A DNA stretch of 64,000 bases from Halalkalibacillus halophilus DSM 18494 (lineage in GTDB: Bacteria; Bacillota; Bacilli; Bacillales; Alkalibacillaceae): positions 248,001 to 312,000 of the forward strand of contig NZ_AUHI01000004.1 of assembly GCF_000423105.1 (NCBI RefSeq), read 5' to 3'. Below are positions 17,428 to 25,751 of the stretch, in pieces. Made by a program: the position numbers and the translations under genes. Below the pieces are notes generated by a model. The model ran no database searches. It was not told where the DNA came from and saw only the letters and a program-made list of their open reading frames with translations. Each line of letters begins with the position of its first letter. Position 1 is the stretch's first letter.

Positions 17428-18768
17428 ATGGCATTTGAAGGATTAGCCGATCGGTTACAAGGCACGATAAAAAAAATAACCGGTAAAGGAAAAGTGACAG
17501 AAGCAGATGTAAAAGAAATGACCAGAGAGGTACGTCTTGCACTATTAGAAGCAGACGTTAATTTTAAAGTAGTTAAAGACTTAATAAAACGAATTAAAGA
17601 AAGAGCTGTTGGCCAAGAAGTAATGGATAGCTTAACTCCCGGGCAACAAGTAATTAAGGTAGTTAAAGAAGAACTAACTGAATTAATGGGCGGAGAACAG
17701 AGTAAGATTGAAGTTAATAACAAGCCACCAACTGTTATTATGATGGTTGGTTTACAAGGTGCAGGTAAAACAACAACTACAGGTAAACTTGCGAATCATT
17801 TAAGAAAGCAACACAATCGTAAACCTTTGTTAGTTGCAGCAGATGTTTATAGACCTGCAGCGATTGATCAGTTACAAACATTAGGAAAACAATTAGATTT
17901 ACCAGTATTCTCTAAAGGCACAGAAGCGAATCCTGTTGACATTGCTAATGAAGCAATTAAACAGGCAAAAGAAGACCACCAAGATTATGTAATTATTGAC
18001 ACGGCAGGTAGATTACATGTTGATGAGAACTTGATGGGAGAACTCCAACAGATTAAATCTGATGTGAACCCTAGTGAAATCTTATTAGTAGTAGACTCCA
18101 TGACGGGTCAAGACGCAGTCAATGTGGCTGAAAGTTTCGATGAACAGTTAGATATCTCTGGCGTTGTACTTACCAAATTAGATGGTGATACACGTGGTGG
18201 TGCAGCTTTATCCATTAGAGCTGTAACTGGTAAACCAATTAAATTCGCTGGTATGGGTGAAAAACTAGACCAATTAGAAGCATTCCATCCTGACCGTATG
18301 GCTTCAAGGATTTTAGGAATGGGCGATGTATTTAGTCTGATCGAAAAAGCTGAAGCAGAAGTAGATGAAGAAAAAGCCAAAGAAATGCAAAATAAAATGA
18401 AGTCGATGTCATTTACATTTGAGGACTTCCTAGAACAAATGGACCAAGTTAAAAATATGGGACCAATTGATGAATTAATGAACATGATGCCCGGCTCTGG
18501 AAAAATGAAAGGCATGAAAAACATGCAAGTTGATGATAAGCAGTTATCTCACGTAGAAGCGATTATTCAATCGATGACAAAGAAAGAACGAGTAGAACCA
18601 AGTGTGATTAATGCGAGTAGAAAAAAGCGAATTGCACAAGGCTCTGGAACATCTGTAGCGCAGGTGAATCGACTACTAAAACAGTTTGAAGAAATGAAAA
18701 AAATGATGAAACAAATGACCAATCAGAAGAAGGGGAAAAAGGGCGGAATGAATTTTCCTTTTATGTAA
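17428..18768 (+). CDS. ffh: Signal recognition particle protein Ffh
   Basis: GTPase of the signal recognition particle, binding signal sequences and 4.5S/scRNA. N domain, then G domain with G1 GLQGAGKTTTTGKL (from about residue 107), DVYRPAA, DTAGRL and TKLDGDTRGG; the methionine-rich M domain (about 300-446) includes MGPIDELMNMMPG and the RNA-binding segment around SRKKRIAQGSG. 446 residues. GGGGGATG precedes the start. Confidence 0.97.
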   Translation: MAFEGLADRLQGTIKKITGKGKVTEADVKEMTREVRLALLEADVNFKVVKDLIKRIKERAVGQEVMDSLTPGQQVIKVVKEELTELMGGEQSKIEVNNKPPTVIMMVGLQGAGKTTTTGKLANHLRKQHNRKPLLVAADVYRPAAIDQLQTLGKQLDLPVFSKGTEANPVDIANEAIKQAKEDHQDYVIIDTAGRLHVDENLMGELQQIKSDVNPSEILLVVDSMTGQDAVNVAESFDEQLDISGVVLTKLDGDTRGGAALSIRAVTGKPIKFAGMGEKLDQLEAFHPDRMASRILGMGDVFSLIEKAEAEVDEEKAKEMQNKMKSMSFTFEDFLEQMDQVKNMGPIDELMNMMPGSGKMKGMKNMQVDDKQLSHVEAIIQSMTKKERVEPSVINASRKKRIAQGSGTSVAQVNRLLKQFEEMKKMMKQMTNQKKGKKGGMNFPFM

Positions 18769-18779
18769 TGTAAAAAACC

Positions 18780-18808
18780 TTTACACACATAAAACTCTCT
18801 GATACAAT
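18780..18808 (+). promoter_or_regulatory. Sigma-A promoter of rpsP-khpA
   Basis: -35 TTTACA (18780-18785), 17-bp spacer, -10 TACAAT (18803-18808), located between the ffh stop and rpsP. It gives the ribosomal-protein gene its own start in addition to readthrough. Confidence 0.75.
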
Positions 18809-18847
18809 CTATACTTGTGATAAGCAATTTTGATGGAGGTGTAAGAC

Positions 18848-19117
18848 ATGGCAGTAAAAATCCGTTTAAAAAGAATGGGATCTAAGAGAAATCCATTTTA
18901 TCGTGTAGTAGTAGCAGATTCACGTTCACCTCGTGATGGACGTATTATCGAGCAAATCGGCACATATAATCCAGTATCTGAGAATCCTGAGGTTTCTATT
19001 AACGAAGATAAAGCGTTAGACTGGATGACTAAAGGTGCGAAGCCTAGCGACACAGTACGTAACCTTTTCTCAAAAGAAGGCATCATGACGAAATTTCACG
19101 AGTCAAAAAATAACTAA
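18848..19117 (+). CDS. rpsP: Ribosomal protein bS16
   Basis: Small-subunit assembly protein of 89 residues. It opens MAVKIRLKRMGSKRNPFYRVVVADSRSPRDG.., the bS16 signature, and is complete. TGGAGGTG (18834-18841) is the ribosome binding site. It heads the rpsP-khpA unit downstream of a good promoter. Confidence 0.98.
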   Translation: MAVKIRLKRMGSKRNPFYRVVVADSRSPRDGRIIEQIGTYNPVSENPEVSINEDKALDWMTKGAKPSDTVRNLFSKEGIMTKFHESKNN

Positions 19118-19134
19118 TAAGGATTTGTGATAGC

Positions 19135-19362
19135 ATGAAAGCCTTAATTGAAACTATTGTTACGCCATTAATTGATTACCCAGCAGATCTTCATGTAGAA
19201 GTGGAAGAAACGGATGCTAAAATTCGTTATCATATAACGGTAAATGAAAACGATGTTGGAAAAGTAATCGGTAAAAATGGCCGAATTGCAAAAGCAGTTC
19301 GTACAGTTGTACATGCTGCGCATTCGAATACAGATAAAAAGGTTTATGTGGATATTATGTAA
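19135..19362 (+). CDS. khpA: KH-domain RNA-binding protein KhpA (YlqC)
   Basis: A 75-residue single KH domain protein with the GxxG loop as GKNG (near residue 45) in GKVIGKNGRIAKAVR. KhpA forms a complex with KhpB (Jag/EloR) that binds RNA and affects cell elongation in related Firmicutes. It starts 17 bp after rpsP with an AAGGATTTG site. A weak terminator follows. Confidence 0.93.
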   Translation: MKALIETIVTPLIDYPADLHVEVEETDAKIRYHITVNENDVGKVIGKNGRIAKAVRTVVHAAHSNTDKKVYVDIM

Positions 19363-19364
19363 GT

Positions 19365-19396
19365 AAAAGGGGAGAGGGGATACCTTTCCCTTTTTT
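19365..19396 (+). terminator. Terminator after khpA
   Basis: AAAAGGGGA (from 19365) pairs with TTTCCCTTTT (19385-19394) including one G-U, and is followed by further T. Loop about 11 nt. It would separate rpsP-khpA from ylqD. Confidence 0.55.
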
Positions 19397-19445
19397 GTAC
19401 TTAAATTTATTCTTTGTAAATGCAAAGATAAGGTGAGGTTCTGCC

Positions 19446-19835
19446 ATGAAGCTTTTAAGAAAAACAGCAGTAAAACAAGTGATTACTGAAACGAGTAAAA
19501 CAGATATTGCTGATACTTTTAAGAAGAAAAAAGACCAAGCAATTAATTCAATTGACCAATTGGCTTTTGAAAAAAGGAAACTAATTAAACAACATGATTT
19601 TGACCCTAAGTTAGTAGAATCAAAGTTCGTTAAGCAAGAAGATAAATTTAAAACGCAAGTTAGTTGGTATGAAACACAAATGGAACAATTGGAACTTTTA
19701 CCAATTGGTAGCGAAATAAAAATTGACGAAGTAGAAGAACTAATCGAGATTTCGATCGGAGATGATTGGTCACTCATGGACCAAGCTAGAGAAATAGTTG
19801 TTGAAGATGGAAAAATCATTCGAATAAGTGGGTGA
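19446..19835 (+). CDS. ylqD: YlqD family protein
   Basis: A 129-residue protein of the YlqD family, function unknown. N-terminal strand MKLLRKTAVKQVITE, then a long charged helix or coiled coil (about residues 25-85), and a small beta domain with the ending IVVEDGKIIRISG. Found between khpA and rimM in many Bacilli. Its stop codon overlaps the ribosome binding region of rimM. Confidence 0.88.
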   Translation: MKLLRKTAVKQVITETSKTDIADTFKKKKDQAINSIDQLAFEKRKLIKQHDFDPKLVESKFVKQEDKFKTQVSWYETQMEQLELLPIGSEIKIDEVEELIEISIGDDWSLMDQAREIVVEDGKIIRISG

Positions 19836-19840
19836 AAAAT

Positions 19841-20359
19841 ATGGAGCCGCAATTTTTAAATGTTGGAAAAATCGTTAATACGCATGGTATTAAAGGGGAA
19901 GTAAGAGTCATTTCCTCCACAGATTTTGAAGAAAGATTTGAACCAGGTAGTGTTCTTTTTATAACCTCTAAGGAAAACACAGAGCCCGTTAAGGTAATTG
20001 TTAGTAGCCATAGAAAACATAAGCAATTTGATTTATTAACTTTTGAAGGCTATGAAGATTTGAATCAGGTCGAAGTTTTTAAGAACAGTATATTACAAGT
20101 CGACCAATCGCAGTTACATGAATTAGAAGAACATGCTTACTATTATTATGAAATTATAGGATGCGAGGTTTACCTTGAAAGCGGTCAATATATTGGTGTG
20201 ATTAAAGAAATACTAGCACCTGGAGCAAACGATGTATGGGTAGTTGATCGTGGACATTCTAAAGAGGTATTAATTCCATATATAGAAGACGTTGTGAAAG
20301 AAATTAATATTGATCAAAAAAGAATTTGGATAGAAGAAATGGAAGGGTTGCTTTCCTAA
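19841..20359 (+). CDS. rimM: 16S rRNA processing / 30S maturation factor RimM
   Basis: Assembly factor for the 30S head that binds uS19. N-terminal RimM barrel (NVGKIVNTHGIKGEVRV, from residue 7) and C-terminal PRC-barrel (GANDVWVVDRG.. LIPYIEDVV). ATG 19841 is used because AAGTGGGTGA is correctly spaced; the GTG at 19832 overlaps the ylqD stop and is less likely. 172 residues. The stop overlaps the trmD start (TAATG). Confidence 0.94.
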   Translation: MEPQFLNVGKIVNTHGIKGEVRVISSTDFEERFEPGSVLFITSKENTEPVKVIVSSHRKHKQFDLLTFEGYEDLNQVEVFKNSILQVDQSQLHELEEHAYYYYEIIGCEVYLESGQYIGVIKEILAPGANDVWVVDRGHSKEVLIPYIEDVVKEINIDQKRIWIEEMEGLLS

Positions 20360-21090
20360 TGAAGTTAGATATTTTAACATTGTTCCCTGAAATGTTCCAT
20401 GGTGTCTTTAATACATCGATTTTAAAAAAAGCCCAAGAACGAGAAGCTTTTCAAGTGAATTATATTGATTTTAGAGAATACACGGAAAATAAGCATAATA
20501 AAGTAGATGATTACCCTTACGGAGGTGGTGCAGGTATGGTACTTACACCACAACCTATTTTTGATGCGGTAGAAGATGCGAAATGTACTACAAACTCAAC
20601 ACCTAGAGTTATTTTAATGTGTCCTCAAGGCGAACCGTATACGCAAAAGAAAGCAGAAGAACTTGCTACGGAAGAGCATCTAATCTTTATTTGTGGACAT
20701 TACGAGGGGTACGATGAACGCATTCGAGAATCGCTTGTTACGGATGAAATTTCAATTGGAGACTATGTCTTAACTGGTGGAGAATTAGGAGCAATGGTGG
20801 TTGTGGATAGTGTGGTTAGGTTACTCCCTGAAGTGTTAGGAAATGAATCATCAGCACGTGAAGATTCCTTTTCTACACATTTATTAGAACATCCACACTA
20901 TACTCGCCCGCAAGAATACAAAGGCCTTAAAGTGCCAGATGTCCTCCGCTCTGGGAACCACCAACATATTGAAGAGTGGCGACGATACCAGTCATTAAAA
21001 AGAACCTTTGAAAGAAGGCCTGATTTGTTGGATCCTGAGTATTTAACCGAGAAAGATTTGAAAATGCTAGAGGATATCAAATCTGAATAA
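20359..21090 (+). CDS. trmD: tRNA (guanine-N1-)-methyltransferase TrmD
   Basis: SPOUT-class enzyme making m1G37 in tRNA, which prevents frameshifting. It begins MKLDILTLFPEMF; the trefoil-knot S-adenosylmethionine site is formed by LICGHYEGYDERI-like and SIGDYVLTGGELGAMVV segments (about residues 110-145). 243 residues. ATG 20359 overlaps the rimM stop by one base, giving translational coupling; an upstream in-frame start inside rimM lacks family similarity. Confidence 0.96.
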   Translation: MKLDILTLFPEMFHGVFNTSILKKAQEREAFQVNYIDFREYTENKHNKVDDYPYGGGAGMVLTPQPIFDAVEDAKCTTNSTPRVILMCPQGEPYTQKKAEELATEEHLIFICGHYEGYDERIRESLVTDEISIGDYVLTGGELGAMVVVDSVVRLLPEVLGNESSAREDSFSTHLLEHPHYTRPQEYKGLKVPDVLRSGNHQHIEEWRRYQSLKRTFERRPDLLDPEYLTEKDLKMLEDIKSE

Positions 21091-21094
21091 GTCC

Positions 21095-21123
21095 TTGCGT
21101 GCAATGTTTCAATATGATATATT
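21095..21123 (+). promoter_or_regulatory. Sigma-A promoter of rplS
   Basis: -35 TTGCGT (21095-21100), 17-bp spacer, -10 TATATT (21118-21123). It yields a leader of about 85 nt before rplS. Confidence 0.65.
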
Positions 21124-21160
21124 AATCTAGTGCTTAAGTACAGACTTAAGTATGATAACG

Positions 21161-21194
21161 ATGTTCCGCTATTCGGTATTTGGAGTAAGAACAT
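21161..21194 (+). ncRNA. L19 leader (ribosomal-protein autoregulatory element)
   Basis: Immediately before rplS the transcript can pair ATGTTC (21161-21166) with GAACAT (21189-21194), closing a conserved-looking loop that contains CGCTATTCGGTATTTGGAG. The position and the appearance of this element resemble the Rfam L19 leader of low-GC Gram-positives, where L19 is thought to repress its own mRNA. A second short hairpin (CTTAAG repeats, 21133-21150) lies upstream. Confidence 0.6.
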
Positions 21195-21216
21195 TAGTTT
21201 GGAAGGAGTGAGCAAG

Positions 21217-21564
21217 ATGCAAAAAATTCTTGAACAAGTCGCACAAGATCAATTAAGAACAGACTTACCTGAGTTCCGTGCTGGTGATACAGTTAAGGTA
21301 CACGTGAAGGTTGTTGAAGGTAACCGTGAACGTATTCAGGTTTATGAAGGTGTTGTCATTAAGCGACGTGGTGGCGGAATTAGCGAAACGTTTACAGTAC
21401 GTAAGATTTCTTACGGTGTAGGTGTAGAGCGTACTTTCCCAGTACATTCGCCAAGAGTAGATAAGATTGAAGTTAGTCGTCGCGGTAAAGTACGTCAAGC
21501 TAGACTTTATTATCTACGTCATCTACGTGGAAAAGCAGCACGTATTCCTGAAAAACGAAAATAA
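21217..21564 (+). CDS. rplS: Ribosomal protein bL19
   Basis: Large-subunit protein at the 30S-50S interface, 115 residues. It begins MQKILEQVAQDQLRTDLP and contains RIQVYEGVVIKRRGGG, the bL19 signature. ATG 21217 follows GGAAGGAGTG (21201-21210); the frame stays open upstream through the leader but has no binding site there. Own promoter, leader and strong terminator make it a single-gene unit. Confidence 0.98.
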   Translation: MQKILEQVAQDQLRTDLPEFRAGDTVKVHVKVVEGNRERIQVYEGVVIKRRGGGISETFTVRKISYGVGVERTFPVHSPRVDKIEVSRRGKVRQARLYYLRHLRGKAARIPEKRK

Positions 21565-21573
21565 GATTCAAAC

Positions 21574-21607
21574 AAAAAGCTTGGCATTTATGCCAAGCTT
21601 TTTTTAT
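21574..21607 (+). terminator. Strong intrinsic terminator of rplS
   Basis: AAAAAGCTTGGCA pairs perfectly with TGCCAAGCTTTTT around a 4-nt loop and is followed by a run of T. Confidence 0.92.
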
Positions 21608-21770
21608 GGCATTTAAATAATGAAGCACAATAGTGACGACATAACTACGAAGCTTTTCATATTAGTGAAATATACAAGAAGGAAAAGAATTAGCTCGTCG
21701 TTTTAATAACCGTTCCAAATGGATTATAATAGTAAGATATAGAATATGAGAACATGATGGAGTGAAATAA

Positions 21771-22607
21771 ATGGCAATACAATGGTACCCAGGACATATG
21801 GCTAAGGCTAAGAGAGAAGTACAGGAGCAACTGAAAAAAGTTGATGTAGTCATAGAATTAGTAGACGCGCGTGCACCGGAATCTAGCCAAAACCCAATGT
21901 TACAAGAAGTAATTGGTGATAAAAGAAGGATTTTCGTATTAATGAAAAGAGATCTCGCTGATGAAAAGAAAACACAGAAATGGATTTCTTTTTTTGAAGG
22001 ACAAGGTCATCAAGCGATTGCAATTGATGTAAATAAGAAAAATGATATTCAATCATTTATTCAGCTTACTAAACAGTTATCAGTTAAAGTAAATGAAAAG
22101 CGAGAAGAAAAAGGGGTTAACCCTCGTTCGATAAGAGCAATGGTAATAGGTATTCCGAATGTGGGTAAATCAACTTTAATTAATCGTTTAGCAAAAAAGA
22201 AAACAGCAGAAACTGGAGATAAACCAGGAGTAACAAAGAAACAACAATGGATTAAAGTGACTAACTTTTTTGATTTACTGGATACTCCAGGAATACTTTG
22301 GCCAAAATTTGAAGATCAAGAAGTAGGATACAAGCTTGCAGCAATCGGTACTATTAAAGACCAAATCCTTCACCTTGATGATATTGCTATTTATGTTTTA
22401 AATTTCTTCAAAAACTCATATCCTTCTCACCTCATTGATCGATATGATTTAAAAATGGAGGAAGAGGATGTCGTTCGGTGGTTTGATCATATCGGAAAAA
22501 AACGAGGATGTTTAATTGCTGGCGGCGAAGTAGACTATGAAAAAGTGGCAGATTTAATTATACAAGATTTGCGTAATGGTTATTTAGGGAAAGTTACTTT
22601 TGATTAA
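21771..22607 (+). CDS. rbgA: Ribosome biogenesis GTPase RbgA (YlqF)
   Basis: GTPase needed for late 50S assembly. It has the circularly permuted G-motif order typical of the family: G4-type MKRDLAD near residue 56 precedes G1 GIPNVGKSTLINRL (about 125-138), G3 DTPGILWP follows, and a helical ANTAR-like tail ends the protein. The N-terminus MAIQWYPGHMAKAKR is diagnostic. 278 residues. A TATAAT box at 21725-21730 could be its -10 but the -35 is poor. Confidence 0.96.
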   Translation: MAIQWYPGHMAKAKREVQEQLKKVDVVIELVDARAPESSQNPMLQEVIGDKRRIFVLMKRDLADEKKTQKWISFFEGQGHQAIAIDVNKKNDIQSFIQLTKQLSVKVNEKREEKGVNPRSIRAMVIGIPNVGKSTLINRLAKKKTAETGDKPGVTKKQQWIKVTNFFDLLDTPGILWPKFEDQEVGYKLAAIGTIKDQILHLDDIAIYVLNFFKNSYPSHLIDRYDLKMEEEDVVRWFDHIGKKRGCLIAGGEVDYEKVADLIIQDLRNGYLGKVTFD

Positions 22608-22665
22608 ATAACTATGTAGAAAAATGAAATAAATACGATATAAAGTATAGTGGAGGATTTTTCAG

Positions 22666-23438
22666 GTGAAAAGAGAAACGATTACTCAAGTAAAAGAAAC
22701 TCTAAGTCGTAGAGATGTTGATCCAGAATGGTTAAAAGCACTAAGAGAAGACGAACGCTCTGGGGTTCAAAAGTTGTTGAAACAATATGACCAAAGAATG
22801 GCAAAACTAGAAGAAGCTAAGCTTAATTATCAACGCATGTTGTCTTATGAAACAAAAGCAGAAGGAAAAGGCTACCGTTTTATTGCCGGTGTAGATGAAG
22901 TTGGAAGAGGACCACTTGCAGGCCCAGTTGTCGCAGCAGCTGTTATATTAGGAAATGACATTGAGTTAATTGGTATAAATGACTCTAAGCAATTAAATGA
23001 ACAAAAACGAGAATCGTATTATTCCCAAATAATGAGCCAGGCAAAATCGGTTGGTGTAGGTATAGTAGATAATAAAAAATTGATCAGGTGAACATTTACC
23101 AAGCTAGTAAGTTAGCTATGGAACAAGCTGTTCGTAATCTAAATGTTACTCCTGACTTACTGTTAATTGATGCTATGGAATTAGAAGTTTTTGATACCCC
23201 TCAAGCAGCAATTATAAAAGGCGATCAGAAAAGTGTTTCTATCGCTGCTGCGAGTGTGGTAGCGAAAGTAACTAGAGACCGGATGATGAAAGAATTAGAT
23301 GCTGCCTATCCAAATTACGACTTTAAAAAGAATATGGGGTACGGGACGAAAAACCATTTAAACGGCTTAAAAAGTCATGGAGTTACCCCTTATCATCGTG
23401 TATCTTTTAATCCTGTACCACAATTTATGAAACTTTAA
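22666..23438 (+). pseudogene. rnhB: Ribonuclease HII with a one-base frameshift
   Basis: Two adjacent frames together make one RNase HII. The first (GTG 22666, TGGAGG site, to the TGA ending at 23091) carries the N-terminal helix region and the catalytic GVDEVGRGPLAGPV; the second (about 23076-23438) continues with DQVNIYQASKLAM, LLIDAM and SVSIAAASVVAKVTRDRM, holding the remaining catalytic acids. The junction is an A6 tract (23074-23079); one additional A would restore a single frame of about 257 residues reading VDNKKIDQVNIY. Neither half has all four active-site acids, so as given the gene is inactive unless a slip occurs. Sequencing error in the homopolymer is a real alternative. Confidence 0.85.
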
Positions 23439-23451
23439 CGGAGGAACGTTT

Positions 23452-25356
23452 ATGAGCGCAACGGAAATTAATCAAACCTTCCAATCAATTCGAATTAATG
23501 ATATAGGCAAAGCACCTTTGTCGCTTAGAGATGGACAAGTTGTAACTGGCCGTGTTATGAAGTTCTTTCCGGATCAGAAAGCAGCTGTAAGAGTGGGAGG
23601 ACAACAATTAGTTGCGCAGTTAACAACCAATTTACAAGCAAATCAAAATTATTTAATGCAAGTAAATCAAACAACACCATACATACAGTTACAAGTGGTT
23701 AGTAATGAAGCGATTCAGACGCCTAATGATGCTGCACAAGCATTGCTAAAGGTAACACAACTTCAGGCAAGTAGAGCGGAACAAAATGTTTTGGCGAATC
23801 TTATGAAAGAACAATTGCCAGTCAGCAAAGAAAACGTAAGTAATGTACTTCAGTTAGCCCGAGGGAATCCAAATACCCAACAACAATCGATACTAGGAGA
23901 AATGTTAGCTAGAAATTTACCATTAAATCAATCGGTGTATGATGCGCTTCATCAAAGACTAGAACGACCACAACAATTTCAACAATCTTTACAACAAATT
24001 AGTCAGCAATTAAGTGCTATTCAGCGACCAACTCCTGAACAGATTCAGCTATCACAATACTTAAGTACGTTAACAGCAAGCGGAAATTCGGAGCGACAAG
24101 CTATGCATCATTTCAGTTTTCAAGTGCTCCAAGAAATAGGAAAAGGAACACAAACAACTTTCCAGTTATTGCAACGTGCTGGAGTAGTTAATCAAAATGT
24201 TTCTTTTCAACAATGGTCAAATGAATGGACCAATTGGGCTAGAAATAATCAGGTACAATTCACCCCTGGAAATAATCAATCATCTCCAAGTAATTTGCCG
24301 TTTAATATATCAACAAGTCAACTTCAGACTGGAATTTCTCAGCTACAAGCTCAACAATTAAATGTTAACAATAGACAGTTGAATGTCTTACAGTCATTTG
24401 TGAATCAACTTAATCAGACAAGCCAACAATCTGCGAATCCGACAAATCATAAAGCAAATTTCATGCAAAACACTACCCAAACTGCAGCTTTTCAGCAATT
24501 GGTGCAAACACTTTCCAGTGGAGATCAACAAACGATGAGTAGAGTAGCTAGCACTATGCAAAATGGCCAGTGGAGTGACGTTACAACTTTATTGAACAGT
24601 GACAGTGGTAGGCAATTGCAGCAAGCATTAAGTCAAGTTTTGCAAAATCAAACTGGCGGACAAGATCAACGGGCAATGCAGTTTTGGTCCCAGCTCTTTT
24701 CACAAATGAATCCAGGTAGTGCTTCCCAAGTTCAATCGTTAGTCCAGCAAATGCAAGGGTTTATGAATATGAGTCAATTTGATGCCTTAGAATCGAATTT
24801 GGTAAGAAATCAGATGCCGGATTATCCCAATATTCAAACGTTATTACAAGCAGTGAGTAGTCAATCGAATTCTTCAACTTTACAAGATGCTATTCAGCAA
24901 ATGAATCAAATATTTCAAGCAACACACTTATCCACACAAGACAGTGCTCGAGAATGGATGCAGTTCAGTGCACAAATGCCAAAAGAGATGTTCGGATTAA
25001 ACGAAGACCTGTTTATGGATTTCGAAGGGGAGAAAATGAAAGACGGGACAATAAATCCAAAGCACTGCCGTGTCATGTTTTATTTAGATTTGCCTCAATT
25101 ACAAGAAACGGTAGTAGATATGCAAGTCAATCGCGGGGAAGTTAGTTTAAGTATCTATCATGAAAATCCAAAATTAGTAGCCCAAATCAGTAACCAATTA
25201 GAAGGTACATTGAAAAGTAATTTGGAAGCAAAAGACTACGACTTAGTTTCCTTTGATGTGAAGTCACTTCATGAACAAAAAAATCATTCGGTGAATCCTG
25301 CAGCCTTTCAAAATCCTTCTGTTCCAACATCAAAAGGGGTTGATTATCGAGCATGA
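23452..25356 (+). CDS. ylqG: YlqG-like protein with FliK-type C-terminal domain
   Basis: A 634-residue protein extremely rich in Gln, Asn, Ser and Thr (about residues 130-500), low in hydrophobics, as in hook-length ruler proteins. The N-terminal 80 residues look like a small beta domain (LSLRDGQVVTGRVMKFFPDQKAAVRVGG). The C-terminal region (about 535-615) resembles the FliK/Flg_hook domain: HCRVMFYLDLPQLQ, VNRGEVSLSIY and KSNLEAKDYDLVSFDVKSL. No export or catalytic motif is visible. It overlaps ylqH by 4 bp, and ylqH encodes an FlhB-tail domain, so the pair may act on type III export or be a remnant of it. GGAGGAACG precedes the ATG. Confidence 0.8.
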   Translation: MSATEINQTFQSIRINDIGKAPLSLRDGQVVTGRVMKFFPDQKAAVRVGGQQLVAQLTTNLQANQNYLMQVNQTTPYIQLQVVSNEAIQTPNDAAQALLKVTQLQASRAEQNVLANLMKEQLPVSKENVSNVLQLARGNPNTQQQSILGEMLARNLPLNQSVYDALHQRLERPQQFQQSLQQISQQLSAIQRPTPEQIQLSQYLSTLTASGNSERQAMHHFSFQVLQEIGKGTQTTFQLLQRAGVVNQNVSFQQWSNEWTNWARNNQVQFTPGNNQSSPSNLPFNISTSQLQTGISQLQAQQLNVNNRQLNVLQSFVNQLNQTSQQSANPTNHKANFMQNTTQTAAFQQLVQTLSSGDQQTMSRVASTMQNGQWSDVTTLLNSDSGRQLQQALSQVLQNQTGGQDQRAMQFWSQLFSQMNPGSASQVQSLVQQMQGFMNMSQFDALESNLVRNQMPDYPNIQTLLQAVSSQSNSSTLQDAIQQMNQIFQATHLSTQDSAREWMQFSAQMPKEMFGLNEDLFMDFEGEKMKDGTINPKHCRVMFYLDLPQLQETVVDMQVNRGEVSLSIYHENPKLVAQISNQLEGTLKSNLEAKDYDLVSFDVKSLHEQKNHSVNPAAFQNPSVPTSKGVDYRA

Positions 25357-25628
25357 AAAAGTTTACTCCAAATAGAAAAGAGGCAATTGCATTAAGGTTT
25401 GATGAAGCAAGCGAAGATGCCCCTAAAGTTGTCGCAAGAGGACAAGGTTTAATTGCTGATGAAATATTGAACCAAGCAGGCGACCATGAAATACCAATCT
25501 ATGAAGATGAAACACTAGTAGATTTAATGAGAGAGTTGAATATTAATGAAACAATTCCAGAAGATTTGTATCAAGGGGTAGCAGAAGTGTTTGCGTTTAT
25601 TTATCAGCTTGATAAAAAATATAAGTAA
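25353..25628 (+). CDS. ylqH: FlhB C-terminal-domain protein YlqH
   Basis: A 91-residue protein equivalent to the cytoplasmic FlhB fragment downstream of the NPTH cleavage site. Compare EAIALRFDEASEDAPKVVARG here with SIAIKYDEAKSDAPYVVAKG in the full FlhB at 51199, and both end IPEDLYQGVAEV.AF/Y.Y. The membrane part and the NPTH motif are absent (TPNRKEA at the equivalent point). Its start overlaps ylqG. In family terms it is a FlhB-tail homologue (FlhX/YlqH type) of uncertain function. Confidence 0.9.
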   Translation: MKKFTPNRKEAIALRFDEASEDAPKVVARGQGLIADEILNQAGDHEIPIYEDETLVDLMRELNINETIPEDLYQGVAEVFAFIYQLDKKYK

Positions 25629-25655
25629 ATTTTGATATTTATCGAGTACTACCTT

Positions 25656-25682
25656 TTGAAACCGACAATTTTCATGTATAAT
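25656..25682 (+). promoter_or_regulatory. Probable sigma-A promoter of sucCD
   Basis: -10 TATAAT (25677-25682) is perfect; -35 TTGAAA (25656-25661) is good but the spacer is only 15 bp (or TTTGAA with 16). It lies 70 bp before the sucC start. Confidence 0.45.
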
Positions 25683-25751
25683 ATACTTCGTGTGGTTTTA
25701 ACATTTATATGAACTTTTTAATGCAATAACATTTTGATGGGAGGATGGATC

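Noticed and set aside
23071..23090. Programmed -1 frameshift as the normal mode of rnhB expression
   Set aside because: The site reads T-AAA-AAA in the zero frame rather than X-XXY-YYZ, no clear downstream stem was seen, and RNase HII is not known to use recoding. Kept only as a minor alternative.
24954..25145. Small Arg-rich open reading frame inside ylqG
   Set aside because: Out-of-frame shadow of ylqG, which has uninterrupted coding through this region.
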